A DNA stretch of 64,000 nucleotides from Paracoccus aerius (GCF_014656455.1 NZ_BNCL01000012.1:49328-113327); one strand, 5' to 3'. Shown: positions 26,274 through 35,435, counted from the first letter of the stretch. The notes: generated by a model not told the origin, from the sequence alone. Made by a program: numbers and translations.

Positions 26274-27792
26274 GGGAAGCCTTTGCCAGATCCTCGATCC
26301 GCGGCCAAAGCGGCGACAACGCGGCGACAAGATTGTTGAAGACGCCGTAGCGGCGCGACAGGTCCGCCGCGCGGCCGGGGTCCGGGTGGTAGGTGGTGGT
26401 CAGCGCGGCCAAGTCGCGCGGATCGGCGACGGGGCTGTCGAACAGGCCCGCGCCCGACCCCGCGCACAGCGCCGCGCCCCAGGCGGCGGCCTCGTCCGTG
26501 TCGCTGGTGGTGACGGGCATGTCCAGCACGTCCGCGAACAGTTGCGCGAAGACCGGGCTGCGCGAGATGCCGCCGGTCAGCCGCGCCGCGCCGGGCGCAA
26601 AGCCGTCGCGCAGAGCATCGACATGGTGGCGGTGGTTGAAGGCGATCCCCTCGACCACGGCGCGCAGCATCTGGCCCCGGTCGTGCCAGCCGTGCAGGCC
26701 CAGGAAGGCGCCGCTGGCCTGCGGGCCGTGGGGTGATCCGAACAGGTAGGGATGGAAGATCGCAGAGGACGGGCGCGACAGCGCGGCCGCGATCTCGGGC
26801 ACGATCTCGGCGTGGAAGGCGCGGCCCTCGGCTTCAGCCGCGCGGCGGTCACTGCCGCAGAGCGTGTCCAGAAACCAGTCATAGTTCGCCGCCGATGCGG
26901 GCGAGATCGACATGGCGTTCCATTCCCCCCGCCGCAGCCCGTTGCGGCAGAACCAGCGGGCATCGGTGCGGGGTTCGGCCGACACCGTCTCGTTGATGGA
27001 ATAGGTCCCGGCGACGATGGCGACCGTGCCCCGGCCATAGCCGCCCGATCCCAGGGCCGAGGCGGTCACGTCATGCAGCCCCGCCACGACCGGCGTGCCC
27101 GGCGCAAGCCCGGTCGCGGCAGCCGCCGCCCCGGTCACATGACCCACGACCTGATCGGGCAGCGCGACAGGGGGCAGCGCGTTGCGCAGCGCGCCCAGCC
27201 CGAAGACGGCAAGCGCGTCCGGGTCGAAGTTCTGGGTGCCGACATTGGTGAATGACGTGCTGGCCTCGGTCAGGTCGGTGCCGATCCGGCCGGTCAGGCA
27301 GAAGGTCAGCCAGTCCTTGCAGGCCAGCACATGGCCGATCCGGCCGAAGCGCTCGGGCTGGTTGTCGCGGATCCAGGCCAGGATCGCCGACGGGGCCGAG
27401 GCATGGGGAACCTGTCCGGTCAGCGCCAGGGCGCGTTCGGCTGTGCCGTCGCGCAGCCAGGCCCCTGCCAGATCGCCCGCGCGGCTGTCCAGCGACAGGA
27501 TCCCCGGCCCCAGCGGCTGCGCCTGCCGGTCCAGAAGGTAAAGCCCGTCGCCATGCGCGGTCGCGGCCACGGCGGCGATCTGGGTCGCGGGGCGGCCGCA
27601 GGAGGCGACGGCTTCGGCAATGGCGGCGGCGGTCTGGGTCCACAGATCGCCCATGTCCCGCTCGACATGACGCGCGCAGGGCATGGACTGCGCGACGCGG
27701 CGGCGGGCGGTTGCCAGGACCTGACCATTCTCGGCGAAGATCACCGCCTTGGTGACGGTCAGCCCGTTGTCGATCCCCAGAAGCAGCGCCAT
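26266..27792 (-). CDS. FGGY-family carbohydrate kinase
   Basis: A 508-aa sugar kinase with both ribonuclease-H-like lobes: the N-terminal phosphate loop LLLGIDNGLTVTKAVIFAENG, a mid-lobe ACKDWLTFCLTGRIGTDLTEAS, the catalytic-region GTPVVAGLHDVTASALGSG, and the C-terminal adenine-binding RLTGGISRSPVFAQLFADVL. This resembles L-xylulose/erythritol-type kinases more than GlpK. Start 27792 (MALLLGID) is set by the phosphate loop; frames upstream to 27939 are not protein-like. It comes first in the operon, and its product probably becomes the substrate of the GlpD-like enzyme. The sugar itself cannot be read from sequence. Confidence 0.85.
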   Translation of the reverse strand: MALLLGIDNGLTVTKAVIFAENGQVLATARRRVAQSMPCARHVERDMGDLWTQTAAAIAEAVASCGRPATQIAAVAATAHGDGLYLLDRQAQPLGPGILSLDSRAGDLAGAWLRDGTAERALALTGQVPHASAPSAILAWIRDNQPERFGRIGHVLACKDWLTFCLTGRIGTDLTEASTSFTNVGTQNFDPDALAVFGLGALRNALPPVALPDQVVGHVTGAAAAATGLAPGTPVVAGLHDVTASALGSGGYGRGTVAIVAGTYSINETVSAEPRTDARWFCRNGLRRGEWNAMSISPASAANYDWFLDTLCGSDRRAAEAEGRAFHAEIVPEIAAALSRPSSAIFHPYLFGSPHGPQASGAFLGLHGWHDRGQMLRAVVEGIAFNHRHHVDALRDGFAPGAARLTGGISRSPVFAQLFADVLDMPVTTSDTDEAAAWGAALCAGSGAGLFDSPVADPRDLAALTTTYHPDPGRAADLSRRYGVFNNLVAALSPLWPRIEDLAKASHD

Positions 27793-27995
27793 CCCGACCC
27801 CTTCCCTTTCTGCATGTCCCGCGGCTGGCATATCCCCCCGAACGGTCCGCGCCAAGGGCAAGGCAATGGGCCCGGTCCTCCGGCGCGGCCGGGACACGGG
27901 AGGCAGCTTTTGTTTGTCGGGACGGAAATCCGGGAACAAAGGGCAGGCTCGGTCCTTTGAACAGCCCGAATGCCCAAGACCGAAGGATCACCGAC

Positions 27996-29063
27996 ATGGC
28001 GCCCGAATCCCTGGATTTCCTGACCTCCCTTATCGCCGCCCCATCGCCCAGCGGCAGCGAACAGCCCTCGGCCACGGTGTTTCGCGACCGCGTGAAGGAT
28101 TTCGCGGACAAGGTCGAGGTCGACATCGTGGGCAATGTCATCGCCGTCCTGAACCCCGAGGCCGAGATGCGGGTGATGCTGACCGCCCATCTGGACGAGA
28201 TCGGCTTCATCATCCACTACATCGCCGATGACGGGCTGCTGTATTTCAGCCCGATCGGCGGTCATGACAGCACGACCCTGCTTGGCCAGCGGGTCTGGGT
28301 GCATGGCAAGGACCGGGTGCCGGGCGTCATCGGCCGCAAGGCGATCCACCTTCTGGACCCCGACGAGGCCGGCCAGAAGCCGAAGATGTCCGAGATGTGG
28401 ATCGACATCGGTGCGACGTCCCGCGACCAGGCCGAAAAGGCCGCGCGCGTGGGCGATGTGGTGACGTTCCAGTACGAGTTCCAGCCCCTGATGGGCAGCA
28501 GGGCGGTGGCGCGGGCCTTTGACAACAAGGGCGGCCTTTATGTCGTGGCCGAGGCGCTGCGGCTGCTGCGCCAGGACGGCGGTCTCCACCCCGAGGTGGG
28601 CGTCTATGCCGTGGCCGCCGTTCAGGAGGAGATCGGATCCCGCGGGGCGCAGATCGCCGCCCACAGGATCAACGCGCGCACCGGCCTTGCCGTGGACATG
28701 GGCCAGGCGACCGATTATCCCAACGCGGATGTGCGCCGCTATGGCGTGCTGGACATCGGCAAGGGGCCGGGCATCGACCGGGGCGCCAATACCAGCGACG
28801 CGGTCTTCGACATCCTGATGCAGGCCGCGACCGAGGACGACATAGCCTGCCAGGTTCATGCGACGGCAGGCACCACGCCAACCGATGCGCAGGTCATGCA
28901 GATCAGCCTGAACGGCATGGCGACCGGGCTTCTCAGCGTGCCGCTTCGCTATATGCACACGCCTTGCGAGGTGATCGACCTGGCCGACCTGGATCGGACG
29001 GCGCAGCTTGCGGCCGCCTATTGCCGCCGCATCCGCCCCGACACCGATTTCTGCCCACGCTGA
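27996..29063 (+). CDS. M42-family metallopeptidase
   Basis: A 355-aa co-catalytic zinc aminopeptidase of the M42 (FrvX/glutamyl aminopeptidase/PepA-like) family. Metal ligands and catalytic residues can be placed: His in MLTAHLDEIGFIIHYI, the bridging Asp in AFDNKGGLYV, the Glu pair in AVQEEIGSRGAQ, Asp in AVDMGQATDYP, and the last His in LRYMHTPCEVIDL. These enzymes form large tetrahedral dodecamers in the cytoplasm and trim peptides. ATG 27996 has AAGGA 7 bases before it; the ATG 39 bases earlier has none. Confidence 0.9.
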   Translation: MAPESLDFLTSLIAAPSPSGSEQPSATVFRDRVKDFADKVEVDIVGNVIAVLNPEAEMRVMLTAHLDEIGFIIHYIADDGLLYFSPIGGHDSTTLLGQRVWVHGKDRVPGVIGRKAIHLLDPDEAGQKPKMSEMWIDIGATSRDQAEKAARVGDVVTFQYEFQPLMGSRAVARAFDNKGGLYVVAEALRLLRQDGGLHPEVGVYAVAAVQEEIGSRGAQIAAHRINARTGLAVDMGQATDYPNADVRRYGVLDIGKGPGIDRGANTSDAVFDILMQAATEDDIACQVHATAGTTPTDAQVMQISLNGMATGLLSVPLRYMHTPCEVIDLADLDRTAQLAAAYCRRIRPDTDFCPR

Positions 29064-29079
29064 AGACGGCCGGGGGAAA

Positions 29080-29105
29080 GACCCCGCGCCACAAGGCGCG
29101 GGGTC
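29080..29105. terminator. Bidirectional hairpin between convergent genes
   Basis: GACCCCGCGCC pairs perfectly with GGCGCGGGGTC across an ACAA loop, between the M42 peptidase gene and the 53-aa gene. It has no long T run. Confidence 0.7.
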
Positions 29106-29115
29106 CTCACGTTGC

Positions 29116-29277
29116 CTACATGTTTTCCTGCGGCCCGCCGGGGGTCTTTTCGGCCTTGGCGGGGTTCATCACGTCGAACTCCTCGGGCGAATGGGGCACC
29201 CCCTCGTGGTCCCCCTGGCCGTTATGGCGGGGCGGATCGGCGGCGGGATTGGGATCCTTGGGCTTTTCGCGGGTCAT
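29116..29277 (-). CDS. Small charged protein, GSR-controlled
   Basis: A 53-aa product (MTREKPKDPNPAADPP at its start) with a textbook AGGAGG at 7-base spacing before ATG 29277. It is rich in Pro, Asp, Glu, Lys and Asn, has no hydrophobic segment and is probably disordered. I do not recognise the family. An exact GSR-type promoter precedes it by about 22 bases, and a hairpin ends it. The ribosome site, the promoter and the terminator together argue that it is a real gene despite its size. Confidence 0.7.
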   Translation of the reverse strand: MTREKPKDPNPAADPPRHNGQGDHEGVPHSPEEFDVMNPAKAEKTPGGPQENM

Positions 29278-29298
29278 GGCACGTCCTCCTGCAGGGTC

Positions 29299-29323
29299 AA
29301 CCCGGTGGGCCGGGGGATGTTCC
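29299..29323 (-). promoter_or_regulatory. GSR (EcfG-type) promoter
   Basis: On the minus strand GGAAC (29323-29319) is followed after 16 bases by GGTT (29302-29299), 22 bases before the 53-aa gene. Confidence 0.72.
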
Positions 29324-29440
29324 GTCGGGCTGTCGCAGTGGCCAGGGTGAACACCAGAAAGCGGACGTTGTTTCCGTTGGCGCATCGCGCCGCCCGGCCG
29401 CATAATGGCCCCCCACGCCCGGCAATGTTCCGGAGGATCC

Positions 29441-32400
29441 ATGTCTGACGATTTCCCTCCCAAGCCTGCGGACCCTGGGGAAAATCCCGACACGATGGCG
29501 GTGCCCCTGCCCGACGACGGCCCGGCCTTCCTGCTGGCGTTGAGCGACGCGATGCGCGCCAAGCCCGATCCCGCCGCGGTGGTCGCGACGGCTGCGCGAA
29601 TGCTGGCCAACAGGCTGGACGCGCTGCGCGTCGTCTTTTCGGAGGTCGATGGGGTCTTGTCCGGCTGGTGCGCCGATGACGGCGGAACGGGCGGCCTTTC
29701 CGCCTTGGCGGACCCGATCATGCAGGATCTCCGCTCCGGCAGGATTGTCGAGGCCGTCTTGGACGACAATGCCGCCTCTGCGCGGCCCGACCTGGCTGCC
29801 CTGTTCCGGCAAGGGGCAAGGGCGCTGCTGGCGGTGCCTGTGCGGATCCAGGGCAGGCTTGTCGCGCACCTGACCGTGCTGGGCCATGACCCCTGCCCTT
29901 GGCCCGACGCCCAGATCCGCCTGGTGCAGGAAGTGGCCGGGCGGCTTTGGGCGGACATCATGCGGGCGCGCACCGATGCGGCCCTTCGCGACAGCGAACA
30001 GAAGTTCCGCACCCTGTTCGATTCGATCGACGAAGGCTTCTGCGTTCTCGACATCATCGACGACCCCTTGGGCGGTCCCCCCGATTACCGCTTTGTCGAG
30101 GTGAACAAGGCGTTCGAACTGCACACCGGCCTATCGGGCATCGAAGGCAAACGCAGAAGCGAGGTATCGCCAGGATTGGAAGCCCCGTGGATCGAACATT
30201 ACGCCGAGATCGTCCGGACGGGACGCGCTAGGCGCTTTGAAAGCCATCACAACGACACGGGCCGCTGGTACGACGTCTATGCCACGCCGGTCGGTGCCCC
30301 GGACAGCCGCCAAGTCTGCGTCGTCTTCCAGGATACGACCGAGCGCCGAGAGCGAGAGGAATGGCAGGCGTTCCTTTTGCGCCTTTCCGATGCCCTGCGG
30401 GTGGAACCCGATGCGGACGGGGTCGCAGATCGGGCGATGGGGATGCTGACCGACCAGCTCAGGCTCGACCGTTGTTTCATCGCCGCCTACCGGCTGGCCG
30501 AGGACCGGGCCGACATCACCCACCAGATCGCGCGCGGCGATGCGGCGCCCCTGCCGGTTCAAGTCCGCTTGTCGGATTTCCAGGCCTCGTTTCGGGAAGC
30601 CATGACCAAGACCCTGGTCATCGACGACAGCCACGACAGTGAGGGGCTGTCCCCGGCGGAACAAGCCTTCCGCCGCGACCTGGGGCTGCGGGCGGCGGTG
30701 GCCTCGACGGTGCGGGCGGGGCCGGGCAGGCCGCTCTGGTCGATGGTGGCCAGCACGGCCAGGCCCCGCCGCTGGTCACCGGGCGAGGTGGCCCTTGTCG
30801 AGGAAGCGGCCGAGCGGACCTGGGCTGCGATGGAACGGGTCCGCGCGGACAGCGCCTTGCGCCACAGCGAGGCGCGGCTGCGCGCCGCCTTTTCCATCAG
30901 CACCGTGGGGATGCTGTTCTGGCGCCGCGACGGCAGGCTGAACGACGTGAACGAGGCGTTCCTGGCAATGAGCGGCTTTGAACGCGAGGACGTCCTGGGC
31001 AAATCCTGGCGTGAACTGACCCCGCCCGAATTCCACGACGCATCTGCCCGCTTCGTCCAGGAAGTCGAGACCACGGGTGAGGGAAAGCCCTACGAGAAGC
31101 AGTATCTCCGCCGCGACGGGACGCGGTGGTGGGGGCTGTTCACCGCCCGCAAGGTCGACGACGGCTATGTCGAATTCGTGCTGGACATCACCCACCGGCA
31201 TGAAGCCCAGGCCGCGCTTCGCGAACGGGAAGACCTTTTCAGCCAGTTCAGCCAGGCGTCGCAGGACGTCCTGTGGATCCGCGATGCCGAAACGCTGCGA
31301 TGGACTTATCTGACCCCCGCCTTCGAGACGATCTACGGCATCGACCGGAGCCGCGCCCTGTCAGGCAACAACTATCGAAACTGGCTGGGCCTGGTCCTTC
31401 CCGCCGACCGAAAGGCCGCGAACGCGCGGATCCGGCAGGTGCGGACCGGGGAGCACGTGACCTTCGAATACCGCATCCGCCGGCCCCTGGACGGCCAGAT
31501 CCGCTGGCTGCGCAACACCGACTTTCCCATCACCGATACCGCCGGAAAGGTGGTGATGATCGGCGGCGTCGGCCATGACATCACCGAGGCGAAGCTGGCC
31601 GAGCAGCGGTTGGAGCAAAGCGAGGAACGCCTGCGCAGCGCCGTGGAGGTCGGCAGGCTGGGCTTGTGGGACTGGAACGTCCAGACGAACCGTGTCCACT
31701 GGTCGGACGAGCATTTCCGCATGGAGGGCTATCGCGTCGGAGAGGTCGAGCCAAGCTACGAGACATGGGCGGCGCGGCTTCATCCCGATGACAAGGAAGC
31801 CACCGAACAGGCCCTGCGCCACGCGATGGAGACACATCAGGAATACGGGCGCGAATTCCGGGTCATGCATCCCGATGGCTCGGTGCGTTGGCTGCATGGC
31901 CGCGGCCGGTTTCAGTATGACGATGCCGGCAGGCCGGTGCGGATGATCGGCGCGATGATCGACACCACTCAGCGGCGCGAATGGGAGGACCGGCAGAAGC
32001 TGCTGGTGGCCGAGCTTCAGCACCGGACCCGCAACCTGATGAGCGTGGTCCGCGCCCTGGCCGAACGGACCGGCAGCACAAGCGTCAGCCTTGCGGATTT
32101 CCAGGACCGCTTCGGCAAGCGGCTGGACGCCCTTGCCCGCGTGCAGGGCCTTCTGTCGCGCCTGAACGACCACGACCGCGTGACCTTCGACGAACTGATC
32201 CGGTCCGAACTGTCGGCCATGCCCGCGACGGCGGACCGCGTGACGCTGGAGGGACCAGCAGGGGTCAGGCTGCGTTCCTCGACCGTGCAGACGCTGGCCC
32301 TGGTGCTGCATGAACTGGCAACCAATGCCGTCAAATACGGTGCCCTGGGACAGCCCGCCGCCCGGTTGGACATCACCTGGAGGCTGGAGCCGCCGGAAGC

Positions 32401-32617
32401 CCAGGGCAAGCCCTGGCTGCATGTGCTGTGGCGGGAAAGCGGCGTGTCGATGCCGGCCGAGGACCAGATAGGCCGCGGCCAAGGGCGCGAGTTGATCGAG
32501 CAGGCGCTGCCCTATCAGATGAAGGCCCGCGTCAGGTTCGACCTTGATCCGGACGGTGTCCGATGCGCGATCTCGTTCCCGGTGTCGGGAACCTCGGGCG
32601 GCGCCCTGCGGGCCTGA
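29441..32617 (+). CDS. Multi-sensor HWE histidine kinase (GAF/PAS repeats)
   Basis: A 1058-aa soluble kinase. By eye the order is GAF (35-175), PAS (190-305, SEQKFRTLFDSIDEGFCVLD), GAF (320-470), then PAS repeats beginning near residues 478, 597 and 730 (the last a PAS_3 type, GLWDWNVQTNRVHWSDEHFRM). The HWE-family dimer/phosphoacceptor helix is LLVAELQHRTRNLMSVVRALAERT with His861, and the ATPase has HELATNAVKYGAL. HWE kinases often feed the alphaproteobacterial stress response through PhyR or single-domain regulators. GGAGG before ATG 29441 sets the start. No membrane segment, so it senses something in the cytoplasm. Confidence 0.92.
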   Translation: MSDDFPPKPADPGENPDTMAVPLPDDGPAFLLALSDAMRAKPDPAAVVATAARMLANRLDALRVVFSEVDGVLSGWCADDGGTGGLSALADPIMQDLRSGRIVEAVLDDNAASARPDLAALFRQGARALLAVPVRIQGRLVAHLTVLGHDPCPWPDAQIRLVQEVAGRLWADIMRARTDAALRDSEQKFRTLFDSIDEGFCVLDIIDDPLGGPPDYRFVEVNKAFELHTGLSGIEGKRRSEVSPGLEAPWIEHYAEIVRTGRARRFESHHNDTGRWYDVYATPVGAPDSRQVCVVFQDTTERREREEWQAFLLRLSDALRVEPDADGVADRAMGMLTDQLRLDRCFIAAYRLAEDRADITHQIARGDAAPLPVQVRLSDFQASFREAMTKTLVIDDSHDSEGLSPAEQAFRRDLGLRAAVASTVRAGPGRPLWSMVASTARPRRWSPGEVALVEEAAERTWAAMERVRADSALRHSEARLRAAFSISTVGMLFWRRDGRLNDVNEAFLAMSGFEREDVLGKSWRELTPPEFHDASARFVQEVETTGEGKPYEKQYLRRDGTRWWGLFTARKVDDGYVEFVLDITHRHEAQAALREREDLFSQFSQASQDVLWIRDAETLRWTYLTPAFETIYGIDRSRALSGNNYRNWLGLVLPADRKAANARIRQVRTGEHVTFEYRIRRPLDGQIRWLRNTDFPITDTAGKVVMIGGVGHDITEAKLAEQRLEQSEERLRSAVEVGRLGLWDWNVQTNRVHWSDEHFRMEGYRVGEVEPSYETWAARLHPDDKEATEQALRHAMETHQEYGREFRVMHPDGSVRWLHGRGRFQYDDAGRPVRMIGAMIDTTQRREWEDRQKLLVAELQHRTRNLMSVVRALAERTGSTSVSLADFQDRFGKRLDALARVQGLLSRLNDHDRVTFDELIRSELSAMPATADRVTLEGPAGVRLRSSTVQTLALVLHELATNAVKYGALGQPAARLDITWRLEPPEAQGKPWLHVLWRESGVSMPAEDQIGRGQGRELIEQALPYQMKARVRFDLDPDGVRCAISFPVSGTSGGALRA

Positions 32618-32647
32618 TTCCGGCCGGATGGCAGTGCGACAGGCGGG

Positions 32648-32672
32648 GGAACATCCGGTCCCACGGCCGGTT
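32648..32672 (+). promoter_or_regulatory. GSR (EcfG-type) promoter
   Basis: GGAAC (32648-32652) and GGTT (32669-32672) are 16 bases apart, 28 bases before the ClpP-like gene start. Confidence 0.72.
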
Positions 32673-32699
32673 GACCCCCAGAAGCAAGGGACTGCGATC

Positions 32700-33311
32700 A
32701 TGCCGGACAAGCAGACGGACCCCGACCTTTCAAGCCTCTTGTTCGAACCCAATGTCTGGATCAACGGCCCGATTGATCAGTCGGCCCTTGGCTTCTTTCT
32801 TGAAAAGCTGGCCCATGTCCGGCGCGACGGACTGCCCTTGCTGATGGAGTTGAACACCCAGGGCGGCGACGCCGACATCGGGCGCCGCATCGCAAGCGAA
32901 ATCCGCTATTTCCTGGCCGAGCCGGGACGAACCGGCCGGATCATCGGCAAATCCTATGTCTATTCGGCCGGGGTCACGATCCTGGCGGCCTTCCCCCGGA
33001 CGCTGCGCTACCTGACCGAAGATGCGGTGCTTCTGATCCACGAACGCCACCTGACCCAGACCCTGGAGCTGAAGGGCCCGATCCAGGCCTGCCTGCAGAT
33101 CGTGCGGGAACAGCTTTCGCTTCTGGAAACCTCGAAGGCACTTGAACTGGAGGGATTTCGCGAGTTCGTCGAGGGCAGCGACATCTCGGTCGAGAACCTG
33201 CTGGAACATGCACGGAACAACTGCTACCTGCGCGCGCCCCAGATCGAGAAGCACGGCTTGGTCAACCGCGTCATCCGTCCAGGCGATCTTGGCGGGCAGG
33301 CCGCCACCTGA
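32700..33311 (+). CDS. ClpP-like serine peptidase
   Basis: A 203-aa protein with the ClpP/crotonase fold: INGPIDQSALGFFLEKL, LLMELNTQGGDADIGRRIASEIR (oxyanion glycines), IIGKSYVYSAGVTILAAF with candidate nucleophile Ser89, and VLLIHERHLT with candidate His115. It differs from housekeeping ClpP (no GQASMAAFLL-type core, no MIHQP), so it belongs to a divergent group of ClpP-related peptidases without an obvious Clp ATPase partner nearby. The GSR-type promoter upstream suggests a role in stress proteolysis. A start at ATG 32700 is supported by AAGGG. Confidence 0.8.
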   Translation: MPDKQTDPDLSSLLFEPNVWINGPIDQSALGFFLEKLAHVRRDGLPLLMELNTQGGDADIGRRIASEIRYFLAEPGRTGRIIGKSYVYSAGVTILAAFPRTLRYLTEDAVLLIHERHLTQTLELKGPIQACLQIVREQLSLLETSKALELEGFREFVEGSDISVENLLEHARNNCYLRAPQIEKHGLVNRVIRPGDLGGQAAT

Positions 33312-33325
33312 TCCGGCCTGCCCGC
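33292..33325. terminator. Bidirectional terminator-like hairpin
   Basis: GCGGGCAGGCCG pairs perfectly with CGGCCTGCCCGC (12 bp, 10-nt loop). It spans the stop codon of the ClpP-like gene and faces the convergent oxidoreductase gene. Confidence 0.65.
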
Positions 33326-33338
33326 GCCAACGCTGTAT

Positions 33339-34367
33339 CTAGCTTCGCCCGCCCCGCGCCTGGCCATAGATCCCGTCGATCACCCGCGCCAGATCGACCA
33401 GCCGTTCGGCCTGCGGCTCGAAGCGCGGATCCACCGCAAGTTGCCGCGCCCAGGCCTGCGCCATCCGGCCGCCCCAGTCGTCCGGCGGGCCGACCAGTTC
33501 GCGGGTGGCCGTGCCGTCGTGGCGATGGGCTGCGAAGTCGTAGAAGCCGCCGCCCGGATTGGTCAGCGACGCGCCGCCCCCGGTGCCGTGGACATGCATC
33601 TCGATCTTCGCCTCGGTCCCCGCGTGCAGCCGCCAGGAACAGGCGATGTTGATGGCAATGCCGCTGTCGGTGGTCAGGCTGGCCGAGGCGTAATCCTCGA
33701 CCTGGTCCTCCGGCACGTTTGGGTTGCCCTCGCGACAGATGCGGCCCGCGATCCGGTCGATGCGGGGGAAATCCAGGCACCACAGCGCGCTGTCGATCAG
33801 GTGGACGCCCAGATCCATCAGCGGCCCGCCCCCCGACTGCGCCTTGTCATAGAACCAGGGCTTGTCCGGGCCATAGGCGTTGTGAAAGACCAGATCCATT
33901 GCGAAGACACGTCCCAGGCCGCCGCCCTGCACCTGGTCGCGCAGCGCCTGCAGGGCGCGCGTCCCGCGATAGGACAGGTCCACTGCCAGCAGCCGGTCGG
34001 CCCGGCGCGCGGCCTCGACGGCGGCGCGGGCCTCGGCCTCGGTCCGGCCCAGGGGCTTCTGGCAGAAGACCGCGCAACCGGCGTCAAGGGCGCGGATCGT
34101 CTGTTCCGCGTGCAGCGCCGATGGCGTGGCGATCACCACCCCGTCGGGCCGGGTCGCCAGCAGGTCGTCAAGCGTCCGGCCCGTCGCGGCCTCCGGGGCA
34201 AGGGCCGCGGCTTCCGCCAGGCAGTCGTCGGACGGATCGGCCAGGCCCACGACCTCGACCTTGGTCCCGTCGCAGATCGCCCGCATCCGATGGCGCCCGA
34301 TCCAGCCAAGGCCCAGAAAGGCGATGCGGGGCGCGGCCTTGACCTGCGGGGCGGGGGCGGCGGTCAT
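33339..34367 (-). CDS. Gfo/Idh/MocA-family oxidoreductase
   Basis: A 342-aa NAD(P)-dependent sugar oxidoreductase. The N-terminal Rossmann fold shows IAFLGLGWIGRHRMRAI, followed by the family hallmark AVFCQKPLGRTEAEA (the EKP-type motif appears as QKP). The C-terminal half has the GGGPLMDLGVHLIDSALW helix with Asp and His for catalysis. The start overlaps the stop of the zinc dehydrogenase gene upstream (34364), so both are made from the promoter at 35435. Substrates are probably nucleotide-linked or free sugars made by the divergent cluster; ATG 34373 is an alternative start. Confidence 0.87.
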   Translation of the reverse strand: MTAAPAPQVKAAPRIAFLGLGWIGRHRMRAICDGTKVEVVGLADPSDDCLAEAAALAPEAATGRTLDDLLATRPDGVVIATPSALHAEQTIRALDAGCAVFCQKPLGRTEAEARAAVEAARRADRLLAVDLSYRGTRALQALRDQVQGGGLGRVFAMDLVFHNAYGPDKPWFYDKAQSGGGPLMDLGVHLIDSALWCLDFPRIDRIAGRICREGNPNVPEDQVEDYASASLTTDSGIAINIACSWRLHAGTEAKIEMHVHGTGGGASLTNPGGGFYDFAAHRHDGTATRELVGPPDDWGGRMAQAWARQLAVDPRFEPQAERLVDLARVIDGIYGQARGGRS

Positions 34368-35359
34368 GCGCATGTGACATAGGCCTTTACCAGTCCCTCG
34401 GGCTTGTCGCGGGTGGCGTCAAGCGCCTGATCCAGGGCCTCCAGCGGGAAGACATGGGTCAGCAGCGGCGCGGGATCCAGCCGCCCCGCCTCGATCGCGG
34501 CAATGGCGTCGCGCAGGCCTTGCAGGTAAACCTCGGGGCGGCGCTCATGGGCATTGACCACGTTGATGCCGCGCCAGTTCCAGTTCTGCATGTTGACCTG
34601 CCGCGGCCCGTCCTGGTGATAGCCCGCGACGACCAGGCGTCCGCCCTCGGCCACGATCTCTCCGGCCAGATCCAGCGGCCATTGCTTGCCCACGGCCTCG
34701 ATCACCACGTCGCAGAAGCGGCCGTCCGTCAGGTCGGACACCTGCCCGATGATGGCATGGTGATCCTCCATCGGGACCGTGCGGGCCGCGCCCATCTGCC
34801 GGGCAAGCGCCAGGGACGATGGGCGGCGCGAGATCGCGATGACCTCGGCCCCGACATTGGCGGCAAGCCGGGTCAGCACGGCGCCCAGGAAACCGATGCC
34901 GATGATCGCCACCCGGTCGCCCTGCCCGATGCCCGATCGGCGGAAGATGTTCATCGCGCAGGCAAAAGGCTCGCCCGGGAACGGGCCTGCGATGCTGTCG
35001 GGCAGCGGCACGACCATTGCAGCCTCCACGACCTCGTGCGTGGCATATCCACGCTGCCCCAGGAAGGCGACCCGCTGCCCTTCGCGCAGATCGGCCACAT
35101 CCGTGCCAAGCGCGTCGATCCGGCCCCAGCCCTCGTGGCCCAGCCCGCCCGGCTCGGTCGGAAAGGTCATCCAGTCAGGCCCCGCCCAGGGTTCCAGGTT
35201 CGAGGCGCAGACCCCGCAGCCTTCCAGCCGGATGCGGATCTGGCCCGGGCCGGGTTCCGGCAGGGGAAGCTGCTCGACGGCGATCTGACCCGCGCCGGTC
35301 AGGCGGACCGCCCGCATCAGATCCGCATCCGTCGTGAAATGTCTGGCTGGCTGGTTCAT
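34364..35359 (-). CDS. Zinc-binding alcohol dehydrogenase family protein
   Basis: A 331-aa medium-chain dehydrogenase. It keeps the catalytic-zinc region in modified form (GCGVCASNLEPW, then GGLGHEGWGRIDALG) but lacks the four-Cys structural zinc loop of classical members. The nucleotide-binding motif is VAIIGIGFLGAVLTRLAANVGAEVIAISRR. Its role is probably the oxidation of a polyol or sugar in step with the Gfo/Idh/MocA enzyme whose gene overlaps its end. The start MNQPARH at 35359 is set by GAGGTGAGG; longer frames reach into the promoter region. The 245-base gap to the divergent sugar operon holds two GSR-type promoters. Confidence 0.85.
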   Translation of the reverse strand: MNQPARHFTTDADLMRAVRLTGAGQIAVEQLPLPEPGPGQIRIRLEGCGVCASNLEPWAGPDWMTFPTEPGGLGHEGWGRIDALGTDVADLREGQRVAFLGQRGYATHEVVEAAMVVPLPDSIAGPFPGEPFACAMNIFRRSGIGQGDRVAIIGIGFLGAVLTRLAANVGAEVIAISRRPSSLALARQMGAARTVPMEDHHAIIGQVSDLTDGRFCDVVIEAVGKQWPLDLAGEIVAEGGRLVVAGYHQDGPRQVNMQNWNWRGINVVNAHERRPEVYLQGLRDAIAAIEAGRLDPAPLLTHVFPLEALDQALDATRDKPEGLVKAYVTCA

Positions 35360-35410
35360 CCTCACCTCGCTGGGCTGTGCGCGGGCGGCGCCGCGCTTCC
35401 GACTTGCAGA

Positions 35411-35435
35411 AACGGCAGAAAATGGCCCATGTTCC
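35411..35435 (-). promoter_or_regulatory. GSR (EcfG-type) promoter, full consensus
   Basis: On the minus strand GGAAC (35435-35431) is followed after 16 bases by CGTT (35414-35411), the exact alphaproteobacterial consensus. The dehydrogenase start is 52 bases downstream. Confidence 0.75.
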
